64,000 bases of DNA, from positions 74,501 through 138,500 of the forward strand of contig NW_024883097.1 of assembly GCF_019059575.1 (NCBI RefSeq), written 5' to 3'. The position numbers and the translations under genes were made by a program. This stretch comes from Amphibalanus amphitrite. Its lineage: Eukaryota > Arthropoda > Thecostraca > Balanomorpha > Balanidae. The notes below the pieces were generated by a model, which did not search any database, had not been told where the DNA came from, and worked only from the letters and a program-made list of their open reading frames with translations. The stretch's first letter is position 1. Every line of letters begins with the position of its first letter. Of this stretch, positions 11,094 to 24,363 are shown piece by piece.

Positions 11094-14012
11094 TCACCTC
11101 GCTGCAGAAGATACACGCTGTGCCCCTCACCAGTGCTCAGAACAAACTGAAGTCGCCGGCAGAATGGGCCAGTTGCGGCCGACCACGATAATTAGGTCCT
11201 ATCAGCTGACGTATTAGAGCTGCCAGATTATCAATGTTATCAATTACAACACGGACACATGGTATGCCAAGTTCTTTAAAAACGGCTGTTGAGCCCATTA
11301 GTCTTCTGAAAATCTGCACTGAATACATAATTCTAGCGTCTCGATTACTTCTCGTAACAGAACATTCGGGAACTGTGCTTGCTTCCATTGGAAATCTGGC
11401 AGCTCTAATTCTCAACCGCGATCGGCTGCCGGCCGGTGAGCCGGCGCCTTCAGTCTGTTCCGAGCGCTGGTGAGGGGCGCTGCGTGTATCTTCTACAGCG
11501 AGGTGATCATTGAAGCTCTTTGTGTCGTCTATAAGGCAAGACTGTTATAAGTTTGAATAAGTATGTATTGTAAACTGATATTCAATACGTTCTGTTGTCT
11601 CGTTGCTGGCTTTGTCTTTGGTTTATTTATGTCGGTTTTATATAACGTAACTTATCATTATTATATTTCACGACAAGGGATGTTAAAGAAAAGACTGAAG
11701 ATTCTAGACAGAATAAAAAGACAAAGACAGCAACGACACAAGTGAAAGTATTGAATACCAGTTCACTGAACATACTTATTCAAAATTATAACAGCCTTGC
11801 CGTACAGACGACACAAAGCGCTTCAATGATCACCTCGCTGTAGAAGATACACGCAGCGCCCTTCACCAGTGCTTAGAACAAACTGAAGTCGCCGGCAGAA
11901 TGGGCCAGTTGCGGCCGACCACGATAATTAGGTCCTATCAGCTGACGTATTAGAGCTGCCAGATTATCAATGTTATCAATTACAACACGGACACATGGTA
12001 TGCCAAGTTCTTTAAAAACGGCTGTTCAGCCCATTAGTCTTCTGAAAATCTGCACTGAATACATAATTCTAGCGTCTCGATTACTTCTCGTAACAGAACA
12101 TTCGGGAACTGTGCTTGCTTCCATTGGAAATCTGGCAGCTCTAATTCTCAACCACGATCGGCAGCCGGCCGGTGAGCCGGCGCCTTCAGTCTGTTCCGAG
12201 CGCTGGTGAGGGGCGCTGCGTGTATCTTCTACAGCGAGGTGATCATTGAAGCGCTTTGTGTCGTCTTTACGGCAAGTCTGTTATAAGTTTGAATAAGTAT
12301 GTATTGTAAACTGATATTCAACACGTTCTGTTGTCTAGTTGCTGGCTTTGTCTTTGGTTTATTTATGTCGGTTTTACATAACGTAACTTTTCATTATTAT
12401 ATTTCACGACAAGTGATGTTAAAGAAAAGACTGAAGATTCTAGACAGAATAAAAAGACAAAGGCAGCAACGACACAAGTGAAAGTATTGAATACAAGTTC
12501 ACTGAACATACTTATTCAAAATTATAACAGCCTTGCCGTACAGACGATACACAGCGCTGCAACGATCACATCGCTGTAGAAGATGCACGCACCGCCCTTC
12601 ACCAGTGCTTAGAACAAACTGAAGTCGCCGGCAAAATGGGCCAATTGCGGCCGACCACGATAATTAGGTCCTATCAGCTGACGTATTAGAGCTGCCAGAT
12701 TATCAATGTTATCAATTACAACACGGACACATGGTATGCCAAGTTCTTTAAAAACGGCTGCTCAGCCCATTAGTCTTCTTAAAATCTGCACTGGATGCCT
12801 AATTCTAGCGTTTCGATTACTTCTCGTAACAGAACATTCGGGAACTGTGCTTGCTTCCATTGGAAATCTGGCAGCTCTAATTCTCAACCGCGATCGGCTG
12901 CCGGCCGGTGAGCCGGCGCCTTCAGTCTGTTCCGAGCGCTGGTGAGGGGCGCTGCGTGTATCTTCTACAGCGAGGTGATCATTGAAGCTCTTTGTGTCGT
13001 CTATACGGCAAGACTGTTATAAGTTTGAATAAGTATGTATTGTAAACTGATATTCAATACGTTCTGTTGTCTCGTTGCTGGCTTTGTCTTTGGTTTATTT
13101 ATGTCGGTTTTATATAACGTAACTTATCATTATTATATTTCACGACAAGGGATGTTAAAGAAAAGACTGAAGATTCTAGACAGAATAAAAAGACAAAGAC
13201 AGCAACGACACAAGTGAAAGTATTGAATACCAGTTCACTGAACATACTTATTCAAAATTATAACAGCCTTGCCGTACAGACGATACACAGCGCTGCAACG
13301 ATCACATCGCTGTAGAAGATGCACGCACCGCCCTTCACCAGTGCTTAGAACAAACTGAAGTCGCTGGCAGAATGGGCCAATTGCGGCCGACCACGATAAT
13401 TAGGTCCTATCAGCTGACGTATTAGAGCTGCCAGATTATCAATGTTATCAATTACAACACGGACACATGGTATGCCAAGTTCTTTAAAAACGGCTGTTCA
13501 GCCCATTAGTCTTCTTAAAATCTGCACTGGATGCCTAATTCTAGCGTTTCGATTACTTCTCGTAACAGAACATTCGGGAACTGTGCTTGCTTCCATTGGA
13601 AATCTGGCAGCTCTAATTCTCAACCGCGATCGGCTGCCGGCCGGTGAGCCGGCGCCTTCAGTCTGTTCCGAGCGCTGGTGAGGGGCGCTGCGTGTATCTT
13701 CTACAGCGAGGTGATCATTGAAGCTCTTTGTGTCGTCTATACGGCAAGACTATTATAAGTTTGAATAAGTATGTATTGTAAACTGATATTCAATACGTTC
13801 TGTTGTCTCGTTGCTGGCTTTGTCTTTGGTTTATTTATGTCGGTTTTATATAACGTAACTTATCATTATTATATTTCACGACAAGGGATGTTAAACAAAA
13901 GACTGAAGATTCTAGACAGAATAAAAAGACAAAGGCAGCAACGACACAAGTGAAAGTGTTGAATACCAGTTCACTGAACATACTTATTCAAAATTATAAC
14001 AGCCTTGCCGTA
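11094..14012 (+). repeat. Block 6: four plus-oriented units
   Basis: Marker frames lie at 11234-11473, 11970-12209, 12706-12945 and 13442-13681. Small frames lie at 11563-11745, 12299-12481, 13035-13217 and 13771-13953. In the first unit a base change (CTGTTGAGCCC) opens a 92-codon frame on the opposite strand (11137-11415). A tract at about 11811-11860 carries A-type sequence inside an A' half, as a gene-conversion patch would. Confidence 0.9.
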
Positions 14013-15181
14013 CAGACGACACAAAGCGCTTCAATGATCACCTCGCTGTAGAAGATACACGCAGCGCCCCTCACCAGCGTTCGGAACACACTGAAGGCTC
14101 CGGCTCACCGGCCGGCTGCCGATCGCGGTTGAGAATTAGAGCTGCCAGATTTCCAATGGAAGCAAGCACAGTTCCCGAATGTTCTGTTACGAGAAGTAAT
14201 CGAAACGCCAGAATTATATATCCAGTGCAGATTTTAAGAAGACTAATGGGCTGAACATCCGTTTTTAAAGAACTTGGCATACCATGTGTCCGTGTTGTAA
14301 TTGATAACATTGATAATCTGGCAGCTCTAATACGTCAGCTGATAGGACCTAATTATCGTGGTCGGCCGCAATTGGCCCATTCTGCCGGCGACTTCAGTTT
14401 GTTCTAAGCACTGGTGAAGGGCGGTGCGTGCATCTTCTACAGCGATGTGATCGTTGTAGCGCTGTGTGTCGTCTGTACGGCAAGGCTGTTATAATTTTGA
14501 ATAAGTATGTTCAGTGAACTGGTATTCAATACTTTCACTTGTGTCGTTGCTGCCTTTGTCTTTTTATTCTGTCTAGAATCTTCAGTCTTTTCTTTAACAT
14601 CCCTTGTGAAATATAATAATGATAAGTTACGTTATTTAAAACCGACATAAATAAACCAAAGACAAAGCCAGCAACGAGACAACAGAACGTATTGAATATC
14701 AGTTTACAATACATACTTACTCAAACTTATAACAGACTTGCCGTATAGACGACACAAAGCGCTTCAATGATCACCTCGCTGTAGAAGATACACGTGGCGC
14801 CCCTCACCAGCGCTCGGAACAGACTGAAGGCGCCGGCTCACCGGCCGGCTGCCGATCGCGGTTGAGAATTAGAGCTGCCAGATTTCCAATGGAAGCAAGC
14901 ACAGTTCCCGAATGTTCTGTTACGAGAAGTAATCGAGACGCTAGAATTATGTATCCAGTGCAGATTTTAAGAAGACTAATGGGCTGAACAGCCGTTTTTA
15001 AAGAACTTGGCATACCATGTGTCCGTGTTGTAATTGATAACATTGATAATCTGGCAGCTCTAATACGTCAGCTGATAGAACCTAATTATCGTGGTCGGCC
15101 GCAACTGGCCCATTCTGCCGGCGAATTCAGTTTGTTCTGAGCACTGGTGAGGGGCAATGCGTGTATCTTCTACAGCGAGGT
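14013..15181 (-). repeat. Block 7: two minus-oriented units
   Basis: Marker frames lie at 14071-14310 (KTDVQP variant) and 14804-15043, 733 bp apart. This is the same composition as blocks 3 and 5. Confidence 0.9.
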
Positions 15182-15271
15182 GAATTTATTTTGTATCCGA
15201 TTTTTTACAATACATACTTATTCAAAATAATAACAGACTTGCCGAACAGACGACACAAAACGCTTCAATGA
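15182..15271. repeat. 90-bp junction spacer, copy 3
   Basis: This is the same spacer as at 8301, followed by the plus unit carrying the CATCTGACG marker. Confidence 0.85.
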
Positions 15272-18200
15272 TCACCTCGCTGCAGAAGATACACGCTGTG
15301 CCCCTCACCAGTGCTCAGAACAAACTGAAGTCGCCGGCAGAATGGGCCAGTTGCGGCCGACCACGATAATTAGGTCCTATCATCTGACGTATTAGAGCTG
15401 CCAGATTATCAATGTTATCAATTACAACACGGACACATGGTATGCCAAGTTCTTTAAAAACGGCTGTTCAGCCCATTAGTCTTCTGAAAATCTGCACTGA
15501 ATACATAATTCTAGCGTCTCGATTACTTCTCGTAACAGAACATTCGGGAACTGTGCTTGCTTCCATTGGAAATCTGGCAGCTCTAATTCTCAACCACGAT
15601 CGGCAGCCGGCCGGTGAGCCGGCGCCTTCAGTCTGTTCCGAGCGCTGGTGAGGGGCGCTGCGTGTATCTTCTACAGCGAGGTGATCATTGAAGCGCTTTG
15701 TGTCGTCTTTACGGCAAGTCTGTTATAAGTTTGAATAAGTATGTATTGTAAACTGATATTCAACACGTTCTGTTGTCTAGTTGCTGGCTCTGTCTTTGGT
15801 TTATTTATGTCGGTTTTACATAACGTAACTTTTCATTATTATATTTCACGACAAGTGATGTTAAAGAAAAGACTGAAGATTCTAGACAGAATAAAAAGAC
15901 AAAGGCAGCAACGACACAAGTGAAAGTATTGAATACAAGTTCACTGAACATACTTATTCAAAATTATAACAGCCTTGCCGTACAGACGATACACAGCGCT
16001 GCAACGATCACATCGCTGTAGAAGATGCACGCACCGCCCTTCACCAGTGCTTAGAACAAACTGAAGTCGCCGGCAAAATGGGCCAATTGCGGCCGACCAC
16101 GATAATTAGGTCCTATCAGCTGACGTATTAGAGCTGCCAGATTATCAATGTTATCAATTACAACACGGACACATGGTATGCCAAGTTCTTTAAAAACGGC
16201 TGTTCAGCCCATTAGTCTTCTTAAAATCTGCACTGGATGCCTAATTCTAGCGTTTCAATTACTTCTCGTAACAGAACATTCGGGAACTGTGCTTGCTTCC
16301 ATTGGAAATCTGGCAGCTCTAATTCTCAACCGCGATCGGCTGCCGGCCGGTGAGCCGGCGCCTTCAGTCTGTTCCGAGCGCTGGTGAGGGGCGCTGCGTG
16401 TATCTTCTACAGCGAGGTGATCATTGAAGCTCTTTGTGTCGTCTATACGGCAAGACTGTTATAAGTTTGAATAAGTATGTATTGTAAACTGATATTCAAT
16501 ACGTTCTGTTGTCTCGTTGCTGGCTTTGTCTTTGGTTTATTTATGTCGGTTTTATATAACGTAACTTATCATTATTATATTTCACGACAAGGGATGTTAA
16601 AGAAAAGACTGAAGATTCTAGACAGAATAAAAAGACAAAGACAGCAACGACACAAGTGAAAGTATTGAATACCAGTTCACTGAACATACTTATTCAAAAT
16701 TATAACAGCCTTGCCGTACAGACGACACAAAGCGCTTCAATGATCACCTCGCTGTAGAAGATACACGCAGCGCCCTTCACCAGTGCTTAGAACAAACTGA
16801 AGTCGCCGGCAGAATGGGCCAGTTGCGGCCGACCACGATAATTAGGTCCTATCAGCTGACGTATTAGAGCTGCCAGATTATCAATGTTATCAATTACAAC
16901 ACGGACACATGGTATGCCAAGTTCTTTAAAAACGGCTGTTCAGCCCATTAGTCTTCTGAAAATCTGCACTGAATACATAATTCTAGCGTCTCGATTACTT
17001 CTCGTAACAGAACATTCGGGAACTGTGCTTGCTTCCATTGGAAATCTGGCAGCTCTAATTCTCAACCACGATCGGCAGCCGGCCGGTGAGCCGGCGCCTT
17101 CAGTCTGTTCCGAGCGCTGGTGAGGGGCGCTGCGTGTATCTTCTACAGCGAGGTGATCATTGAAGCGCTTTGTGTCGTCTTTACGGCAAGTCTGTTATAA
17201 GTTTGAATAAGTATGTATTGTAAACTGATATTCAACACGTTCTGTTGTCTAGTTGCTGGCTTTGTCTTTGGTTTATTTATGTCGGTTTTACATAACGTAA
17301 CTTTTCATTATTATATTTCACGACAAGTGATGTTAAAGAAAAGACTGAAGATTCTAGACAGAATAAAAAGACAAAGGCAGCAACGACACAAGTGAAAGTA
17401 TTGAATACAAGTTCACTGAACATACTTATTCAAAATTATAACAGCCTTGCCGTACAGACGATACACAGCGCTGCAACGATCACATCGCTGTAGAAGATGC
17501 ACGCACCGCCCTTCACCAGTGCTTAGAACAAACTGAAGTCGCCGGCAAAATGGGCCAATTGCGGCCGACCACGATAATTAGGTCCTATCAGCTGACGTAT
17601 TAGAGCTGCCAGATTATCAATGTTATCAATTACAACACGGACACATGGTATGCCAAGTTCTTTAAAAACGGCTGTTCAGCCCATTAGTCTTCTTAAAATC
17701 TGCACTGGATGCCTAATTCTAGCGTTTCGATTACTTCTCGTAACAGAACATTCGGGAACTGTGCTTGCTTCCATTGGAAATCTGGCAGCTCTAATTCTCA
17801 ACCGCGATCGGCTGCCGGCCGGTGAGCCGGCGCCTTCAGTCTGTTCCGAGCGCTGGTGAGGGGCGCTGCGTGTATCTTCTACAGCGAGGTGATCATTGAA
17901 GCTCTTTGTGTCGTCTATACGGCAAGACTGTTATAAGTTTGAATAAGTATGTATTGTAAACTGATATTCAATACGTTCTGTTGTCTCGTTGCTGGCTTTG
18001 TCTTTGGTTTATTTATGTCGGTTTTATATAACGTAACTTATCATTATTATATTTCACGACAAGGGATGTTAAAGAAAAGACTGAAGATTCTAGACAGAAT
18101 AAAAAGACAAAGACAGCAACGACACAAGTGAAAGTATTGAATACCAGTTCACTGAACATACTTATTCAAAATTATAACAGCCTTGCCGTACAGACGATAC

Positions 18201-18926
18201 ACAGCGCTGCAACGATCACATCGCTGTAGAAGATGCACGCACCGCCCTTCACCAGTGCTTAGAACAAACTGAAGTCGCTGGCAGAATGGGCCAATTGCGG
18301 CCGACCACGATAATTAGGTCCTATCAGCTGACGTATTAGAGCTGCCAGATTATCAATGTTATCAATTACAACACGGACACATGGTATGCCAAGTTCTTTA
18401 AAAACGGCTGTTCAGCCCATTAGTCTTCTTAAAATCTGCACTGGATGCCTAATTCTAGCGTTTCGATTACTTCTCGTAACAGAACATTCGGGAACTGTGC
18501 TTGCTTCCATTGGAAATCTGGCAGCTCTAATTCTCAACCGCGATCGGCTGCCGGCCGGTGAGCCGGCGCCTTCAGTCTGTTCCGAGCGCTGGTGAGGGGC
18601 GCTGCGTGTATCTTCTACAGCGAGGTGATCATTGAAGCTCTTTGTGTCGTCTATACGGCAAGACTATTATAAGTTTGAATAAGTATGTATTGTAAACTGA
18701 TATTCAATACGTTCTGTTGTCTCGTTGCTGGCTTTGTCTTTGGTTTATTTATGTCGGTTTTATATAACGTAACTTATCATTATTATATTTCACGACAAGG
18801 GATGTTAAACAAAAGACTGAAGATTCTAGACAGAATAAAAAGACAAAGGCAGCAACGACACAAGTGAAAGTGTTGAATACCAGTTCACTGAACATACTTA
18901 TTCAAAATTATAACAGCCTTGCCGTA
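15272..18926 (+). repeat. Block 8: five plus-oriented units
   Basis: Marker frames lie at 15412-15651, 16148-16387, 16884-17123, 17620-17859 and 18356-18595. Small frames lie at 15741-15923, 16477-16659, 17213-17395, 17949-18131 and 18685-18867. NHDRQ-type and NRDRL-type units partly alternate, showing a two-unit sub-period. A conversion-like A tract lies at about 16726-16775. Confidence 0.9.
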
Positions 18927-20095
18927 CAGACGACACAAAGCGCTTCAATGATCACCTCGCTGTAGAAGATACACGCAGCGCCCCTCACCAGCGTTCGGAA
19001 CACACTGAAGGCTCCGGCTCACCGGCCGGCTGCCGATCGCGGTTGAGAATTAGAGCTGCCAGATTTCCAATGGAAGCAAGCACAGTTCCCGAATGTTCTG
19101 TTACGAGAAGTAATCGAAACGCCAGAATTATATATCCAGTGCAGATTTTAAGAAGACTAATGGGCTGAACATCCGTTTTTAAAGAACTTGGCATACCATG
19201 TGTCCGTGTTGTAATTGATAACATTGATAATCTGGCAGCTCTAATACGTCAGCTGATAGGACCTAATTATCGTGGTCGGCCGCAATTGGCCCATTCTGCC
19301 GGCGACTTCAGTTTGTTCTAAGCACTGGTGAAGGGCGGTGCGTGCATCTTCTACAGCGATGTGATCGTTGTAGCGCTGTGTGTCGTCTGTACGGCAAGGC
19401 TGTTATAATTTTGAATAAGTATGTTCAGTGAACTGGTATTCAATACTTTCACTTGTGTCGTTGCTGCCTTTGTCTTTTTATTCTGTCTAGAATCTTCAGT
19501 CTTTTCTTTAACATCCCTTGTGAAATATAATAATGATAAGTTACGTTATTTAAAACCGACATAAATAAACCAAAGACAAAGCCAGCAACGAGACAACAGA
19601 ACGTATTGAATATCAGTTTACAATACATACTTACTCAAACTTATAACAGACTTGCCGTATAGACGACACAAAGCGCTTCAATGATCACCTCGCTGTAGAA
19701 GATACACGCAGCGCCCCTCACCAGCGCTCGGAACAGACTGAAGGCGCCGGCTCACCGGCCGGCTGCCGATCGCGGTTGAGAATTAGAGCTGCCAGATTTC
19801 CAATGGAAGCAAGCACAGTTCCCGAATGTTCTGTTACGAGAAGTAATCGAGACGCTAGAATTATGTATCCAGTGCAGATTTTAAGAAGACTAATGGGCTG
19901 AACAGCCGTTTTTAAAGAACTTGGCATACCATGTGTCCGTGTTGTAATTGATAACATTGATAATCTGGCAGCTCTAATACGTCAGCTGATAGAACCTAAT
20001 TATCGTGGTCGGCCGCAACTGGCCCATTCTGCCGGCGAATTCAGTTTGTTCTGAGCACTGGTGAGGGGCAATGCGTGTATCTTCTACAGCGAGGT
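18927..20095 (-). repeat. Block 9: two minus-oriented units
   Basis: Marker frames lie at 18985-19224 (KTDVQP variant) and 19718-19957. This copy has ACACGCAGCGCC near 19703 where blocks 3, 5, 7 and 11 have ACACGTGGCGCC, a private difference useful for ordering the duplications. Confidence 0.9.
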
Positions 20096-20185
20096 GAATT
20101 TATTTTGTATCCGATTTTTTACAATACATACTTATTCAAAATAATAACAGACTTGCCGAACAGACGACACAAAACGCTTCAATGA
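20096..20185. repeat. 90-bp junction spacer, copy 4
   Basis: This is the same spacer as at 8301, between blocks 9 and 10. Confidence 0.85.
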
Positions 20186-23104
20186 TCACCTCGCTGCAGA
20201 AGATACACGCTGTGCCCCTCACCAGTGCTCAGAACAAACTGAAGTCGCCGGCAGAATGGGCCAGTTGCGGCCGACCACGATAATTAGGTCCTATCATCTG
20301 ACGTATTAGAGCTGCCAGATTATCAATGTTATCAATTACAACACGGACACATGGTATGCCAAGTTCTTTAAAAACGGCTGTTCAGCCCATTAGTCTTCTG
20401 AAAATCTGCACTGAATACATAATTCTAGCGTCTCGATTACTTCTCGTAACAGAACATTCGGGAACTGTGCTTGCTTCCATTGGAAATCTGGCAGCTCTAA
20501 TTCTCAACCACGATCGGCAGCCGGCCGGTGAGCCGGCGCCTTCAGTCTGTTCCGAGCGCTGGTGAGGGGCGCTGCGTGTATCTTCTACAGCGAGGTGATC
20601 ATTGAAGCGCTTTGTGTCGTCTTTACGGCAAGTCTGTTATAAGTTTGAATAAGTATGTATTGTAAACTGATATTCAACACGTTCTGTTGTCTAGTTGCTG
20701 GCTCTGTCTTTGGTTTATTTATGTCGGTTTTACATAACGTAACTTTTCATTATTATATTTCACGACAAGTGATGTTAAAGAAAAGACTGAAGATTCTAGA
20801 CAGAATAAAAAGACAAAGGCAGCAACGACACAAGTGAAAGTATTGAATACAAGTTCACTGAACATACTTATTCAAAATTATAACAGCCTTGCCGTACAGA
20901 CGATACACAGCGCTGCAACGATCACATCGCTGTAGAAGATGCACGCACCGCCCTTCACCAGTGCTTAGAACAAACTGAAGTCGCCGGCAAAATGGGCCAA
21001 TTGCGGCCGACCACGATAATTAGGTCCTATCAGCTGACGTATTAGAGCTGCCAGATTATCAATGTTATCAATTACAACACGGACACATGGTATGCCAAGT
21101 TCTTTAAAAACGGCTGTTCAGCCCATTAGTCTTCTTAAAATCTGCACTGGATGCCTAATTCTAGCGTTTCAATTACTTCTCGTAACAGAACATTCGGGAA
21201 CTGTGCTTGCTTCCATTGGAAATCTGGCAGCTCTAATTCTCAACCGCGATCGGCTGCCGGCCGGTGAGCCGGCGCCTTCAGTCTGTTCCGAGCGCTGGTG
21301 AGGGGCGCTGCGTGTATCTTCTACAGCGAGGTGATCATTGAAGCTCTTTGTGTCGTCTATACGGCAAGACTGTTATAAGTTTGAATAAGTATGTATTGTA
21401 AACTGATATTCAATACGTTCTGTTGTCTCGTTGCTGGCTTTGTCTTTGGTTTATTTATGTCGGTTTTATATAACGTAACTTATCATTATTATATTTCACG
21501 ACAAGGGATGTTAAAGAAAAGACTGAAGATTCTAGACAGAATAAAAAGACAAAGACAGCAACGACACAAGTGAAAGTATTGAATACCAGTTCACTGAACA
21601 TACTTATTCAAAATTATAACAGCCTTGCCGTACAGACGACACAAAGCGCTTCAATGATCACCTCGCTGTAGAAGATACACGCAGCGCCCTTCACCAGTGC
21701 TTAGAACAAACTGAAGTCGCCGGCAGAATGGGCCAGTTGCGGCCGACCACGATAATTAGGTCCTATCAGCTGACGTATTAGAGCTGCCAGATTATCAATG
21801 TTATCAATTACAACACGGACACATGGTATGCCAAGTTCTTTAAAAACGGCTGTTCAGCCCATTAGTCTTCTGAAAATCTGCACTGAATACATAATTCTAG
21901 CGTCTCGATTACTTCTCGTAACAGAACATTCGGGAACTGTGCTTGCTTCCATTGGAAATCTGGCAGCTCTAATTCTCAACCACGATCGGCAGCCGGCCGG
22001 TGAGCCGGCGCCTTCAGTCTGTTCCGAGCGCTGGTGAGGGGCGCTGCGTGTATCTTCTACAGCGAGGTGATCATTGAAGCGCTTTGTGTCGTCTTTACGG
22101 CAAGTCTGTTATAAGTTTGAATAAGTATGTATTGTAAACTGATATTCAACACGTTCTGTTGTCTAGTTGCTGGCTTTGTCTTTGGTTTATTTATGTCGGT
22201 TTTACATAACGTAACTTTTCATTATTATATTTCACGACAAGTGATGTTAAAGAAAAGACTGAAGATTCTAGACAGAATAAAAAGACAAAGGCAGCAACGA
22301 CACAAGTGAAAGTATTGAATACAAGTTCACTGAACATACTTATTCAAAATTATAACAGCCTTGCCGTACAGACGATACACAGCGCTGCAACGATCACATC
22401 GCTGTAGAAGATGCACGCACCGCCCTTCACCAGTGCTTAGAACAAACTGAAGTCGCCGGCAAAATGGGCCAATTGCGGCCGACCACGATAATTAGGTCCT
22501 ATCAGCTGACGTATTAGAGCTGCCAGATTATCAATGTTATCAATTACAACACGGACACATGGTATGCCAAGTTCTTTAAAAACGGCTGTTCAGCCCATTA
22601 GTCTTCTTAAAATCTGCACTGGATGCCTAATTCTAGCGTTTCGATTACTTCTCGTAACAGAACATTCGGGAACTGTGCTTGCTTCCATTGGAAATCTGGC
22701 AGCTCTAATTCTCAACCGCGATCGGCTGCCGGCCGGTGAGCCGGCGCCTTCAGTCTGTTCCGAGCGCTGGTGAGGGGCGCTGCGTGTATCTTCTACAGCG
22801 AGGTGATCATTGAAGCTCTTTGTGTCGTCTATACGGCAAGACTATTATAAGTTTGAATAAGTATGTATTGTAAACTGATATTCAATACGTTCTGTTGTCT
22901 CGTTGCTGGCTTTGTCTTTGGTTTATTTATGTCGGTTTTATATAACGTAACTTATCATTATTATATTTCACGACAAGGGATGTTAAACAAAAGACTGAAG
23001 ATTCTAGACAGAATAAAAAGACAAAGGCAGCAACGACACAAGTGAAAGTGTTGAATACCAGTTCACTGAACATACTTATTCAAAATTATAACAGCCTTGC
23101 CGTA
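20186..23104 (+). repeat. Block 10: four plus-oriented units
   Basis: Marker frames lie at 20326-20565, 21062-21301, 21798-22037 and 22534-22773. Small frames lie at 20655-20837, 21391-21573, 22127-22309 and 22863-23045. It matches block 8 minus one unit, including the CATCTGACG marker and the AGSVFG variant. A conversion-like A tract lies at about 21640-21689. Confidence 0.9.
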
Positions 23105-24273
23105 CAGACGACACAAAGCGCTTCAATGATCACCTCGCTGTAGAAGATACACGCAGCGCCCCTCACCAGCGTTCGGAACACACTGAAGGCTCCGGCTCAC
23201 CGGCCGGCTGCCGATCGCGGTTGAGAATTAGAGCTGCCAGATTTCCAATGGAAGCAAGCACAGTTCCCGAATGTTCTGTTACGAGAAGTAATCGAAACGC
23301 CAGAATTATATATCCAGTGCAGATTTTAAGAAGACTAATGGGCTGAACATCCGTTTTTAAAGAACTTGGCATACCATGTGTCCGTGTTGTAATTGATAAC
23401 ATTGATAATCTGGCAGCTCTAATACGTCAGCTGATAGGACCTAATTATCGTGGTCGGCCGCAATTGGCCCATTCTGCCGGCGACTTCAGTTTGTTCTAAG
23501 CACTGGTGAAGGGCGGTGCGTGCATCTTCTACAGCGATGTGATCGTTGTAGCGCTGTGTGTCGTCTGTACGGCAAGGCTGTTATAATTTTGAATAAGTAT
23601 GTTCAGTGAACTGGTATTCAATACTTTCACTTGTGTCGTTGCTGCCTTTGTCTTTTTATTCTGTCTAGAATCTTCAGTCTTTTCTTTAACATCCCTTGTG
23701 AAATATAATAATGATAAGTTACGTTATTTAAAACCGACATAAATAAACCAAAGACAAAGCCAGCAACGAGACAACAGAACGTATTGAATATCAGTTTACA
23801 ATACATACTTACTCAAACTTATAACAGACTTGCCGTATAGACGACACAAAGCGCTTCAATGATCACCTCGCTGTAGAAGATACACGTGGCGCCCCTCACC
23901 AGCGCTCGGAACAGACTGAAGGCGCCGGCTCACCGGCCGGCTGCCGATCGCGGTTGAGAATTAGAGCTGCCAGATTTCCAATGGAAGCAAGCACAGTTCC
24001 CGAATGTTCTGTTACGAGAAGTAATCGAGACGCTAGAATTATGTATCCAGTGCAGATTTTAAGAAGACTAATGGGCTGAACAGCCGTTTTTAAAGAACTT
24101 GGCATACCATGTGTCCGTGTTGTAATTGATAACATTGATAATCTGGCAGCTCTAATACGTCAGCTGATAGAACCTAATTATCGTGGTCGGCCGCAACTGG
24201 CCCATTCTGCCGGCGAATTCAGTTTGTTCTGAGCACTGGTGAGGGGCAATGCGTGTATCTTCTACAGCGAGGT
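23105..24273 (-). repeat. Block 11: two minus-oriented units
   Basis: Marker frames lie at 23163-23402 (KTDVQP variant) and 23896-24135, 733 bp apart. It matches block 7. Confidence 0.9.
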
Positions 24274-24363
24274 GAATTTATTTTGTATCCGATTTTTTAC
24301 AATACATACTTATTCAAAATAATAACAGACTTGCCGAACAGACGACACAAAACGCTTCAATGA
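24274..24363. repeat. 90-bp junction spacer, copy 5
   Basis: This is the last copy of the spacer. To its right begins the block that pairs with the left end of the array. Confidence 0.85.

Larger units (their letters stand above)
7132..24363. repeat. Higher-order repeat with inverted sub-blocks
   Basis: Plus-to-minus switches lie near 7132, 9835, 14013, 18927 and 23105. Minus-to-plus switches lie at 8301, 11004, 15182, 20096 and 24274. Both series have the same spacings (2703, 4178, 4914, 4178 bp). Each repeat holds two minus units followed by two, four, five or four plus units. The KTDVQP/EPEPSV variant marks the first minus unit every time. Private markers are shared by subsets: CATCTGACG at about 15380 and 20294, and the small-frame variant AGSVFG at 15741, 20655 and 24833. 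Length differences are whole units, as expected from unequal exchange. Confidence 0.9.

Noticed and set aside
11137-11415. 92-codon minus-strand frame in one array unit
   Set aside because: It is open only because of one private base change; the same frame is closed in the other units.
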